DNA of 64,000 nt from Lichenicoccus sp965277665 (lineage in GTDB: Bacteria > Pseudomonadota > Alphaproteobacteria > Acetobacterales > Acetobacteraceae). The translations under genes were made by a program, and so were the position numbers. The notes under the pieces were generated by a model. The model was not told where the DNA came from. It worked only from the letters and a program-made list of their open reading frames with translations, and did not search any database. Location: contig NZ_OZ255835.1 of assembly GCF_965277665.1 (NCBI RefSeq), positions 2,790,001 through 2,854,000 of the forward strand. Reading direction: 5' to 3'. Shown here one piece after another: positions 33,385 to 41,493 of the stretch; the stretch's first letter is position 1, and every line of letters begins with the position of its first letter.

Positions 33385-34466
33385 GCGACCGCTTCAGGCA
33401 GGCGTGCGCCGGTCGGGGCAACCATCGCGCTTACAAGTTCGAGCGACCGGATACGGTCGGCGAGACTGAACATCTGCGTCGTCATCATCAGCTCATCCGC
33501 GCCGGTCGATTCCAGAAGCCGGACAAGCGCCAAACGTACTGTATCGGGACTGCCGACAGCCTGGCCTTGGCGGCGCTGCTCGATGAAAGCCAAGTCCTCG
33601 CGGGTCCAGCTATGTGCCTTGACCTCGACGAGCGATGGCAACCGCCCCGGCCGGCCCTGGAACAGTCGCCGAAACATCAAGTCCGCGGAGCGTGCGATGT
33701 CGTCAGCCTCGTCATCCGTCGGAGCGCAGGCAACGAGCGCGGTGACGACGGCATAAGGTTTCTCTCGCTTAGCCGAAGGTCGGAAGCTGGTCCGATACCG
33801 CTCTAACGCCGGTGCAGCCGACGCGCGGCCAAAGTGATGCGCGAAAGCGAAGGGCAGTCCGAGGCGTCCCGCCAGGGAGGCAGCCTCAAGGCTCGTGCCC
33901 AGTATCCATATCGCCGGAGGCTGCTCCGGCCTCGGTGACACGAACACGCCGGCATACGGGTGTCCGGCAGGGAAATCGCTCCTGGTGAACCCGCAGAGAT
34001 CCTCAACCTGCTTTGCAAACATCTCGGCGCCATAGTTTGCGAGCGAACGACCCAGCACCGCGGCGGTCCTGGGTTCTGGAGAAGCCCTGCCAAGGCCGAG
34101 ATCGATCCGACCGGGATAAAGCGCTGCGAGTGTATTAAACTGCTCGGCAACGATCAGGGGGATATGATTTGTCATCATCACGCCGCCTGAGCCGACATGG
34201 ATTTGGCGAGTGGCAGCCGCCAGGGCGCCCACCATCACCACCGGGGCCGAGCTTGCGACCCCGGGAACGCCGTGATGTTCGGCCATCCAGTAGCGAGCGA
34301 AGCCCAACGCTTCCGCGCGCTGCGCCAGGGTGATGGTCGCTTCGAGAGCTGCGGTGGTGGTGGTGCCCGAGCCGACCATCACGGTGTCGAGCACGGACAG
34401 TCTGGCCGCCGGGAAAGATCTAGTCGAAGCTCGACCTGTGACCCCTTGCAGGTTTTCGTCACGCAT
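33381..34466 (-). CDS. LLM class flavin-dependent oxidoreductase
   Basis: A luciferase-like TIM-barrel monooxygenase of about 361 residues. Family patterns: ALGFARYWMAEHHGVPGVASSAP near residue 56, HVGSGGVMMTNHIPLIVAEQF, YPGRIDLGLGRASPEP, and the C-terminal GADELMMTTQMF. The set of EHH and SGGVM signatures is that of the LuxA-like MsnO8 subgroup. Several start codons are clustered (34481, 34478, 34466); I chose 34466 because GAGGTG precedes it. It probably uses FMNH2 to oxidise a small organic compound, together with the EthD and SDR genes. Confidence 0.85.
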   Translation of the reverse strand: MRDENLQGVTGRASTRSFPAARLSVLDTVMVGSGTTTTAALEATITLAQRAEALGFARYWMAEHHGVPGVASSAPVVMVGALAAATRQIHVGSGGVMMTNHIPLIVAEQFNTLAALYPGRIDLGLGRASPEPRTAAVLGRSLANYGAEMFAKQVEDLCGFTRSDFPAGHPYAGVFVSPRPEQPPAIWILGTSLEAASLAGRLGLPFAFAHHFGRASAAPALERYRTSFRPSAKREKPYAVVTALVACAPTDDEADDIARSADLMFRRLFQGRPGRLPSLVEVKAHSWTREDLAFIEQRRQGQAVGSPDTVRLALVRLLESTGADELMMTTQMFSLADRIRSLELVSAMVAPTGARLPEAVA

Positions 34467-34516
34467 CTCGCACCTCATCACATGGGTCTTTACTTATCCG
34501 GTGCCTGCGCGCCACG

Positions 34517-35107
34517 TCATCTCAAGCCGCTTGCGGCCTGGTCGGCGAGTGCCAGGAGTTCCAGGGTCGTGGCCCCGTCGCAAGCCTGGATCGCCATCCC
34601 CTGCATCACGGCCGTCAAGAATCGCGCGAGACGACCGGCGCGATCGGGATCCACCCAAACTTGCAACTTGGTCGTAAGCAGGGCGCGGAATGCAGTGCGT
34701 CTATCCGCGACCTCCTTGGCGATACCGGCATGATCGGGATGGCTCGTGATCATGCCGGTATTGAGCATGCATCCGGTCTCGCCACCGGGCTCAACCAGTC
34801 CCCGCGCTGTCGCGTGGAGCAGCAGCCGCACCGCATCTGCCACCGAGAGGGTCTCCGGCACGAACGACAGGTCGGGCGCAACACGGTGCGTCACGTATCT
34901 GTCCAGGGCCTCGCGATAGAGCGCTTCCTTGTTGCCAAAGGCCGCATAGAGACTCGGGGCGGCCACGCCGAGAGTTGTCGTCAGTTGCTGGAACGATACC
35001 CCTTCATAGCCATAACGCCAGAAGAGCCGCATTGCGGTCTCAAGTGCGGCATCCCGGTCGAAACTACGACGACGCCCCAGAGGACGTGGAAGCGACCGCG
35101 ATTCCAT
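34517..35107 (-). CDS. TetR family transcriptional regulator
   Basis: A 196-residue regulator with an N-terminal helix-turn-helix (RDAALETAMRLFWRYGYEGVSFQQLTTTLGVAAPSLYAAFGNKEALYREAL in the order expected for TetR). The C-terminal domain, with GLVEPGGETGCMLNTGMIT, is of the TetR_C type found near oxidoreductase genes. ATG 35107 or ATG 35116 could be the start. It lies 50 bp upstream of the LLM gene on the same strand and probably autoregulates the cluster. Confidence 0.87.
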   Translation of the reverse strand: MESRSLPRPLGRRRSFDRDAALETAMRLFWRYGYEGVSFQQLTTTLGVAAPSLYAAFGNKEALYREALDRYVTHRVAPDLSFVPETLSVADAVRLLLHATARGLVEPGGETGCMLNTGMITSHPDHAGIAKEVADRRTAFRALLTTKLQVWVDPDRAGRLARFLTAVMQGMAIQACDGATTLELLALADQAASGLR

Positions 35108-35240
35108 AACACTCATTAAAGATCGTTTGACGCCGGTGTCAATGCCGACCACGAAAATGATCGGTCAAGACAGATCCATCGATGACGGTCGCCAGGCCGA
35201 CGGCGTAACAGTCTGTCAGACGAACATTTGACTTGGTGAG

Positions 35241-35882
35241 TCAGCTGATGGGCGACCCTGAAGCGGCCTGTTCCGTCGCGTAATGGCCAAGGAACATGGC
35301 AACGGCCGAGTCGACGACGTGGGTCGTTTGTTGCGGTGAGGGTCGGTGAAGGCGCAATCGGCATCGATAGTAGATGCTGGTCTGCACAAGCGTGAAAAAC
35401 TGATCGGCCGCGAACTCCGCGTCTTGCACGGCCAGGCCGCCGGCTTGCGTCTGCGCCTTCAGCCAGGCAGCCAGGTGCGTGATCGCCTGCTGCGGCCCCG
35501 CCGCGTAGAAAGACCGCGCCAGTTCCGGGAAGGCCTCGGCCTCGGACGTCACCACCCTGTCGATTATCAAGCATACGGGGGAGGTGATCAGTTCGACCAT
35601 GCCGATCCCGATGGCCCGGAGCGTCTGAGCCGTAGCCCCGGGCGGCATCCGCCCAGCGCCAAAATGCTGTGCCAGCATCCGCGCGCACTCGCGCTCGACG
35701 AAGGCGCCGAACAGCTCAGCCTTGCTGCGATAGTGATGGTAAACGGTGGATTTTGAAACCCCGGCGGCATGGGTGATCGCGGACATGCTGGCCCCCGCAT
35801 AGCCGTGCTCGGCAAAGGCGTTTCGCGCGCTGTCCAGAATGGACGTGCGCTTCCCGGCAGACAGGGCGGCAGGCGTCGGCAT
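35241..35882 (-). CDS. TetR family regulator divergent from the TetX-like gene
   Basis: A 213-residue regulator. The DNA-binding helix-turn-helix is ARNAFAEHGYAGASMSAITH then AAGVSKSTVYHHYRSKAELF, and a helical ligand domain follows with a TetR_C-like SIYYRCRLRL. I chose ATG 35882 (MPTPAALSAGKR) since the 18 codons upstream overlap the operator side. It faces the monooxygenase gene over a 110-bp gap that contains a strong palindrome, so it is the likely repressor of both genes. Confidence 0.87.
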   Translation of the reverse strand: MPTPAALSAGKRTSILDSARNAFAEHGYAGASMSAITHAAGVSKSTVYHHYRSKAELFGAFVERECARMLAQHFGAGRMPPGATAQTLRAIGIGMVELITSPVCLIIDRVVTSEAEAFPELARSFYAAGPQQAITHLAAWLKAQTQAGGLAVQDAEFAADQFFTLVQTSIYYRCRLRLHRPSPQQTTHVVDSAVAMFLGHYATEQAASGSPIS

Positions 35883-35952
35883 CTTCGGCTCCGGCCGTCC
35901 ATGCGCGGCCACCCTTGAAACTATGACACGGCGCACGAGTTCACTTCAAACG

Positions 35953-35971
35953 AGACCGTACGGTTCGGTCT
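35953..35971. promoter_or_regulatory. Palindromic TetR-type operator
   Basis: ACCGTACGGT (35955-35964) is a perfect 10-bp palindrome, embedded in AGACCG...CGGTCT (35953-35971). It lies between the divergent TetR gene and the TetX-like gene, 22 bp before the latter's ATG. ACCGTACGGT-type palindromes are common TetR-family targets. Probable binding site for the adjacent regulator. Confidence 0.65.
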
Positions 35972-35992
35972 GAGCGACAGGAAGCAGTCCGC

Positions 35993-37156
35993 ATGATGTC
36001 TCCCGAAGACCTTCGCAGCGGCGGCCTGGTAGCCATCGTGGGCGCCGGGCCGGCCGGTGCAACGCTCGCGCGCCTCCTGCAGATGCGCGGTTTCACCGTG
36101 CAGGTGATCGAGCGTGACGCGTCATCGACGGCTCGCCCGCAAGGCGGCAGCCTCGATCTTCGCCCCGATTCCGGCCAGCGCGCCGTCGACGAAGCCGGGC
36201 TTGCGGATGCCTTTGCGCGCGCCTCACGCAGCGAGGCCAAGGCATTCAGGATGATCGACTCCCAAGGTCACGACCTGCCGGGCATGGGGGAGGAGACACA
36301 CGAGGATCCCGGACCGGAGATCGACCGGGGCGACTTGCGCCAGCTCCTGCTCGACTCGCTGGCTCCCGGCACGGTCGCCTGGGGCCACGTCCTGCAGGAG
36401 GTTCGCCCCGAGCCCGATGGAAGCTGGCGCCTCGACATCAAGGATCGGGCGCCCGTCATCGCCGACCTGGTTGTCGGTGCCGACGGCACCGGCTCCAGGG
36501 TCAGGCGTCGCCTGACACCGGTGCAGCCCCGATACACAGGCATCACCATGCTTGCGGCCAACCTTCGCAGGGACCTCTGGCGCGGCTCCGAGATCGACAA
36601 GACGCTGGGAGAAGGCTCAGTGATGTTTGCCGGCGGCGAGAAGACGATCTTCGTGCAGCGCTGCAACCATGACCTCATCCTCCTCTACTATTCGATGGCG
36701 GTCGGCGAGGGCTGGCCGAAGACCGCCGGCTTCGCACTCGACGACAGGAAAGCGGTGATGGCGGCGGTCAGCGGCGCCTATCGCGACTGGTCGCCCGGTG
36801 TCATGGCGATGCTGACGCAGGTCGAGGACACGTTCCAGCTCTGGCCGACGTCCGTCATGCCGCCCGACACCCGCTGGGACACGCAGCCCGGCCTCACGAT
36901 GCTTGGCGATGCGTCCCATGTCATGCCGCCGTTTACCGGCAAGGGGGTGAACCTGGCAATGCTCGACGCGCTGGAACTGGCCGACGCATTGAGTGACCGG
37001 GCGGCAGGAGATGTGGCTTTGGCCATAGAGGATTTCGAAGCACGCATGCAGGCGCGCACGAGCAGCGAGATCACCGCGTGCCTTGCAATCGGGCAGCAGA
37101 TGTACGGCATCGACTTGGACTTCGGCGCGCCGGCCTCTCGCTCAACCGACGCTTGA
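35993..37156 (+). CDS. FAD-dependent monooxygenase, TetX-like
   Basis: A 387-residue flavoprotein hydroxylase with VAIVGAGPAGATLARLL (FAD, 14-30), the TetX-like GGSLDLRPDSGQRAVDEAGL, the DG-type motif LVVGADGTGSRVRR near residue 160, and GDASHVMPPFTGKGVN (about residue 304). The order and wording match TetX proteins that inactivate tetracyclines by hydroxylation, but many homologues act on other aromatics, so the substrate is not proven. It has no signal peptide. The divergent TetR and the palindrome at 35955 suggest inducible expression. Confidence 0.82.
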   Translation: MMSPEDLRSGGLVAIVGAGPAGATLARLLQMRGFTVQVIERDASSTARPQGGSLDLRPDSGQRAVDEAGLADAFARASRSEAKAFRMIDSQGHDLPGMGEETHEDPGPEIDRGDLRQLLLDSLAPGTVAWGHVLQEVRPEPDGSWRLDIKDRAPVIADLVVGADGTGSRVRRRLTPVQPRYTGITMLAANLRRDLWRGSEIDKTLGEGSVMFAGGEKTIFVQRCNHDLILLYYSMAVGEGWPKTAGFALDDRKAVMAAVSGAYRDWSPGVMAMLTQVEDTFQLWPTSVMPPDTRWDTQPGLTMLGDASHVMPPFTGKGVNLAMLDALELADALSDRAAGDVALAIEDFEARMQARTSSEITACLAIGQQMYGIDLDFGAPASRSTDA

Positions 37157-37193
37157 CGTGCAGCGGGCCGACATCGTTGTCCGTGCCCGCATC

Positions 37194-37256
37194 AGAGTCC
37201 GGGCCCTCACCAGAGTCCGGGCCCTCGCCAGAGTCCGGGCCCTCACCAGAGTCCGG
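37194..37256. repeat. 18-bp tandem repeat, 3.5 units
   Basis: Units AGAGTCCGGGCCCTCACC begin at 37194, 37212 and 37230, with a half unit at 37248; unit 2 has one change. It lies between the convergent ends of the TetX-like gene and the DUF2934 gene, outside both. In one plus frame it would read ESGPSP repeats, but that frame has no gene-like context. Confidence 0.9.
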
Positions 37257-37261
37257 CTCGG

Positions 37262-37618
37262 TCAAGGCTGCTCGATCTCGGCTGCCTGCAGCCAATGCTG
37301 AACCGCGCGGCCATCCGGGCAACCCTCGTCGAGCCACATGAAATAGGCGCGGAGTCGGATGGCGTTGTCCCGGCGCGTCGCCTCGTCGGCTCGCAGATCC
37401 AGCACATCGGCGACCGGCGCCAGACGTCCGCCGCGACTGACATGCGGGCGCCCGTGCAGGGCGGGCAGGTCTGCATCCGGGACCAGCCTGAGATGCGTTG
37501 CCTCCTTGACGGCCTCCTGGACGCAATCGGCCTCGTTTCGACCTGCGTCAGCCGGAACCGGGAACACGTGCAGGATCCGGTTGTGGCCGTCCAAGATGTC
37601 GACCAGGCGCTCTTCCAT
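37262..37618 (-). CDS. DUF2934 domain protein
   Basis: A 118-residue protein. The C-terminal third, AIRLRAYFMWLDEGCPDGRA then VQHWLQAAE, fits the DUF2934 pattern (R-RAY-LW-GxPDG--HWL-AE). The N-terminal part (MEERLVDILDGHNRILHVFPV) is a separate, unrecognised domain that might itself be repeated in paralogues. The function is unknown. It lies just after the 18-bp tandem repeat and downstream of an inverted repeat at 37703. Confidence 0.7.
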   Translation of the reverse strand: MEERLVDILDGHNRILHVFPVPADAGRNEADCVQEAVKEATHLRLVPDADLPALHGRPHVSRGGRLAPVADVLDLRADEATRRDNAIRLRAYFMWLDEGCPDGRAVQHWLQAAEIEQP

Positions 37619-37702
37619 GGCAGCTTCCTGTCATAGCGTGATGAAATCGGGTGGAGCGGGGCCAGAACCGCGCCGAACCGGCACCGGACCAGCACCATTC
37701 TT

Positions 37703-37717
37703 CTAACGCAACGTTAG
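37703..37717. promoter_or_regulatory. Perfect inverted repeat upstream of the DUF2934 gene
   Basis: CTAACG-CAA-CGTTAG is a perfect 15-bp inverted repeat 85 bp upstream of the DUF2934 start on the minus strand and 83 bp past the stop of the 2OG oxygenase gene. The shape suits a dimeric TetR- or MarR-type repressor. No regulator gene is adjacent. Confidence 0.45.
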
Positions 37718-37799
37718 CAATGCGGCTCCAGCGGCGTCAATCGGCGGATGCTTGCGACGGATATCGATGTCGTGAGCCGTCTGCCGCCGGCCCGGGAGT

Positions 37800-38930
37800 T
37801 CAGTGCAGCAGCGGGGCGCTCCCGGCGGTGACCCGCTCCAGCCGCCGGGCCTCGGCATCGGCATCGTGCAGGAATGTCAGCAGGGCATAGCGGCAGCCGC
37901 GGCGGACGCGCGTCACTTCGTGCAGCAGGCTGGACGAGAACACGATCCCTTCCCCGCTGGCCGGACAATATTCCTCGTCGCCATATTCGGGGAACACGAC
38001 ACGGCCGCCTTCGAATGGCAGGCAGCCGAGATTGATCGACACGGCGAACTGGCGGAACGCAAGGGCTGCGGTCGAGTTGTCGCGGTGCCGCCCGAAATGT
38101 CCGACACCCGCATCGTAGCGCACCACCAGGATGCGATCGATATGCGCCACCTCGCTGTGGAAAGCGCGACGGATTTCAGGCACGCAGCGGCGGCCCAGCA
38201 GGTCCGTGACCCGCTCGTGGACGCCGTCACCCGGCTGCAGCATCCAGTCGGTGCGGCATTTGCGGGCGTGGTCGATGCGGTCCTGCACCAGGCCATTGGC
38301 ATCGCTTCCGCTCATGCCGCTGTCGTAGGTGGCGGCGGCCCCGAAGCCCGACACCAGCCGATGACACAAGGCAGGATCGAGCAGGCCAGGCAAGGCGAGC
38401 ACCGGCGCCCCCACCGGGCTGTCGGCGGCCCGGCACAGAGGACCGAGTGCCGCCATCGCCTCGGCCACCAGGAGCGCCGGGTCGGATGCGCGGATGGCCG
38501 CCAGATGGGTCAGCCGGCCGGCACGGTCGATCACGACCAGGGCAGGCAATTCCAGTTGCGCGCAATAGGCCGCCTGCGAGGTGTCGCCGCACAGGATCAC
38601 CCGCAGACCGTGCGCCGACGCCGCACCTTGCGCATGCACACGGGCGAGCGCGTCGAACCCGAGCAGCACCAGAAGGTCGGCGTTCAGCGCCGCGACCTCC
38701 CCGCGTCGCCCGGCCAGCAGGGCGAGGACCGGATCGTACTCCTGCGGCGCGCCTGATCCACCCAGGACCAGGATGGCGGCGCGTCCGGCCTGCAGGTCAG
38801 AGGAATAGAACTGCCGATCGGTGCCGACGCCGATGCAGAACGGTAGCCGATCGCCTGGGGTAAGCCGAACCACCCGCCCATCTCCCACGCGAACATTCGC
38901 GAAGCCAGGATGGCGTGGACAGGTTTCCAT
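37800..38930 (-). CDS. Redoxin / 2OG-Fe(II) oxygenase fusion protein
   Basis: A 376-residue protein. Residues 1-160 resemble an AhpC/TSA redoxin domain (VRLTPGDRLPFCIGVGTD, then YSSDLQAGRAAILVLGGSGAP), without the usual peroxidatic PxxxTxxC motif. Residues 190-376 are a prolyl-4-hydroxylase-like 2-oxoglutarate oxygenase: HFGRHRDN gives the HxD ligands (about residue 280), SSLLHEVTRV the distal His (about 336), and CRYALLTFL the Arg for 2OG. The chosen ATG is 38930; the frame stays open to 39161. The substrate is unknown and could be a protein side chain. Confidence 0.75.
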   Translation of the reverse strand: METCPRHPGFANVRVGDGRVVRLTPGDRLPFCIGVGTDRQFYSSDLQAGRAAILVLGGSGAPQEYDPVLALLAGRRGEVAALNADLLVLLGFDALARVHAQGAASAHGLRVILCGDTSQAAYCAQLELPALVVIDRAGRLTHLAAIRASDPALLVAEAMAALGPLCRAADSPVGAPVLALPGLLDPALCHRLVSGFGAAATYDSGMSGSDANGLVQDRIDHARKCRTDWMLQPGDGVHERVTDLLGRRCVPEIRRAFHSEVAHIDRILVVRYDAGVGHFGRHRDNSTAALAFRQFAVSINLGCLPFEGGRVVFPEYGDEEYCPASGEGIVFSSSLLHEVTRVRRGCRYALLTFLHDADAEARRLERVTAGSAPLLH

Positions 38931-39277
38931 CCCATGAAGATGGGCGAGCGGACACGGCCGGACGGCTCCGGCGCGCCGGCCTTTGTGGCCCGGAAGGCAC
39001 GTCGGTTGCCCAGGCGCCGCACACGCCAAAATTGCAATGCATCGGCCACCCACATGGCCTAGCATTGGGTGTACCGTGATAATATCCATGTTGCAGGGGC
39101 TGGCCTGCTTCCCTAGAGATCGGGACGCTTGTCGGCCTGCGTGCATTGATGTTTGACACATGCCGGCTGCTTCAGGCCCCAGCCTGTCGCATCTTTAACC
39201 TGTACATCCCGTTTTGAGACTTGACGACCGTTTTGCGCTTGTTCCCGGCCCGTTGACTGCTAGACCCGGAGGCTCCC
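38931..39277. other. 347-bp gap between divergent genes
   Basis: This gap separates the minus-strand redoxin-2OG gene from the plus-strand FkbH-like gene. The minus frame of the former remains open to 39161 but shows no conserved pattern. On the plus strand the last 100 bases are less GC-rich and contain TTGACG-like hexamers, so a promoter for the acyl-transfer cassette is likely here. I see no RNA gene or repeat. Confidence 0.5.
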
Positions 39278-41203
39278 CTGCTCGACTGGCTCCAGACACG
39301 CCCGAACTGGGATGAGTTGCTGCGTGGCGCCGATGCCGGTGGCAGCGAAGGCTGGCTGGCGCTGGCGGCACTCGCCAACGAGAAGCTCGACCACCTGCAG
39401 ACGGTGAAGCTCGACCGCAGGCTGCGCAAGCAGTTTCCGTCCGGGCCGCCTTCGGGTCTGGCCACCATGCCAGTACGGCTCTCGATCCTTTCGTCCAGCA
39501 CCATCGACCATCTGCTGCCGAGCCTTCGGGTGGGCGCGCTCAGGCACGGCATCTGGCTGGAAACCCAGCTCGGCGACTACGGCCAGTACTCGCAGGAGCT
39601 GCACGACCCGGCGGCCGCCATCCACGGGTACCGCCCGACCTGCGTGCTGTTCACCTTCGACGCCCGCCACATGCTGCGCGGCATCGACGTCACCGCGTCG
39701 GCCGAGGACGCCGATGCCTGGCTCGACGCCACCATCGCCGACCTCGCCCGGCACTGGCAGCTCGCCCGGCAGCGGTTCGACTGCAAGGTCATCCAGCAGG
39801 CCATCCTGCCGGTGTTCCCGACCCTGTTCGGCAACAACGAGCAGCGGCTGCCCGGCTCCGCCGCCGCCCTGCTCGCGCGCCTCAACCACCGGCTGCGCGC
39901 CGCCGCCGATGCGAGCGGCATCGAGCTGCTGGCCGTCGACGAGCAGGCCACGCGCGACGGGCTCGATACCTGGTACGACCCGGCCTTCTGGCATCGCGGC
40001 AAGCAGGAGGTCCACCCGAATGCGACGCCGGCCTATGGCGACATGCTCGGCCGGCTGCTTGCCGCCTACCAGGGGCGGTCGCGCAAGTGCCTGGTGCTCG
40101 ACCTGGACAACACGCTGTGGGGCGGGGTGATCGGCGATGACGGCGTCGGCGGCATCCTGATCGGCAACGGCAGCAGCCTCGGCGAGGCCTTCATCGACTT
40201 CCAGTCCTACGCGCGCGCGCTGTCCAGGCGGGGGATCATCCTCGCCGTCTGCTCGAAGAACGACGAGAAGAACGCGCTGGAGCCGTTCGACAAGCACCCC
40301 GAGATGGTGCTCAAGCGCGAGGACATCGCCTGCTTCGTCGCCAACTGGTCGGACAAGGCGTCCAACATCCGCGAGATCGCCTCCCGGCTGAATATCGGCC
40401 TGGATAGCCTGGTGTTCGTCGACGACAACCCGTTCGAGCGCGAGATCGTGCGCCGCGAGCTGCCGATGGTGGCGGTGCCGGAGATGCCGGAGGACCCCGC
40501 CCTCTATAGCCGGGTGGTCGCCGGCGCCGGCTATTTCGAAGGCGTGCACCTCACCGCCGAGGACCGCGAGCGCACCGCGCAGTACCAGGCAACCCTGCAA
40601 CGTTCCAGTTTTGCCGCAACCGTCACCGACCTGCCGAGCTACCTGCGCAGCCTCGAGATGCGCATGGTCTGGACCCGGTTCGACGGCATCGGCCTCGCCC
40701 GCATCGTGCAGCTCGTCAACAAGACCAACCAGTTCAACCTGACCACACGGCGCACCACCACCGAGGAGGTCGAGCACATCATTGCCGACCCGCGTGCGCT
40801 GTCGCTGCAGATGCGGCTGATCGACCGCTTCGGCGATAACGGCATCATCTCGATCATCGCCGGCTCGTTCGCGGGTGGCCCCGGTATCGGCGCGGACCTT
40901 GGCGGACTTGAGGCCGGTGACGGCGACATCGTCCTGCATACCTGGCTGATGAGTTGCCGGGTGCTCGGTCGCGGCGTCGAGCAGGCTGCTCTCGACCTGG
41001 TGATCGCACAAGCAAAGCGGCTTGCGGCGCGGCGCCTGATCGGCGTGTACAGGCCGACGGCGAAGAACGACATGACCCGCCGGCTCTATAAGGAGCTGGG
41101 TTTCACCGCGTTCGAGCCCGAAGGAGAAATCGAGCGCTGGGTCCTACCGCTGGACGGCGCCGAACCCAAGCCGAGCAGCATCCAGATCATCGAGGGCGAG
41201 TGA
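39278..41203 (+). CDS. FkbH-like HAD-IIIC family protein
   Basis: About 641 residues. The N-terminal 240 residues form an SGNH-like part (LSILSSSTIDHLLPSLRVG, then VHPNATPAYGDMLGRLL). The HAD domain has VLDLDNTLWGGVIGDDG (about 274), VCSKNDEKNALEPF and VFVDDNPFEREIVRREL. The C-terminus is GNAT-like (YRPTAKNDMTRRLYKELGF). Characterised FkbH-type enzymes take 1,3-bisphosphoglycerate and load a glyceryl group onto an acyl carrier protein. No ATG precedes the domain; I chose CTG 39278 because GGAGG lies six bases before it, while TTG 39317 is the alternative. The ACP gene follows with no gap. Confidence 0.83.
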   Translation: MLDWLQTRPNWDELLRGADAGGSEGWLALAALANEKLDHLQTVKLDRRLRKQFPSGPPSGLATMPVRLSILSSSTIDHLLPSLRVGALRHGIWLETQLGDYGQYSQELHDPAAAIHGYRPTCVLFTFDARHMLRGIDVTASAEDADAWLDATIADLARHWQLARQRFDCKVIQQAILPVFPTLFGNNEQRLPGSAAALLARLNHRLRAAADASGIELLAVDEQATRDGLDTWYDPAFWHRGKQEVHPNATPAYGDMLGRLLAAYQGRSRKCLVLDLDNTLWGGVIGDDGVGGILIGNGSSLGEAFIDFQSYARALSRRGIILAVCSKNDEKNALEPFDKHPEMVLKREDIACFVANWSDKASNIREIASRLNIGLDSLVFVDDNPFEREIVRRELPMVAVPEMPEDPALYSRVVAGAGYFEGVHLTAEDRERTAQYQATLQRSSFAATVTDLPSYLRSLEMRMVWTRFDGIGLARIVQLVNKTNQFNLTTRRTTTEEVEHIIADPRALSLQMRLIDRFGDNGIISIIAGSFAGGPGIGADLGGLEAGDGDIVLHTWLMSCRVLGRGVEQAALDLVIAQAKRLAARRLIGVYRPTAKNDMTRRLYKELGFTAFEPEGEIERWVLPLDGAEPKPSSIQIIEGE

Positions 41204-41458
41204 ATGACCGAGGCCGACATCAAGACCAAGCTCACCGCGATCTTCCGGGACGTGTTCGATGACGACAGCATCGTGCTGCGCGACGACATGACGGCGGACG
41301 ACATCCCCGAGTGGGATTCGATGAGCCATGTCACCCTGGTGGTCGCCACCGAGCAGACCTTCGGGATCAAGTTCCGGACCGCCGAGATCGAGGAGATGCA
41401 CGATGTAGGCGACTTCGCGCGGCTGATCGCGGCGAAGGTCGAGGGCAAGGCCGCCTGA
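41204..41458 (+). CDS. Acyl carrier protein
   Basis: An 84-residue acidic four-helix carrier. The phosphopantetheine serine is in EWDSMSH (Ser39), and helix 2 continues LVVATEQTFGIKF. It starts directly after the FkbH-like stop. It is probably loaded by that protein and then delivers the acyl group to the MBOAT downstream, like DltC to DltB or analogous carriers in surface-acylation systems. It is distinct in context from a fatty-acid AcpP. Confidence 0.92.
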   Translation: MTEADIKTKLTAIFRDVFDDDSIVLRDDMTADDIPEWDSMSHVTLVVATEQTFGIKFRTAEIEEMHDVGDFARLIAAKVEGKAA

Positions 41459-41493
41459 ACACCCGCTCGCGCTCCTGACCACCGAGTAGTCCG

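Noticed and set aside
37194..37256. Possible CRISPR array
   Set aside because: The 18-bp units are directly adjacent with no spacers and no cas genes are present.
38931..39161. N-terminal extension of the redoxin-2OG gene
   Set aside because: Open frame, but the sequence is Cys/Arg/Gly-rich with no conserved pattern; the ATG at 38930 fits the domain start.
39260..41011. 583-codon minus-strand frame opposite the FkbH-like gene
   Set aside because: No recognisable domain, composition typical of antisense shadows, and the plus strand encodes a complete HAD protein.
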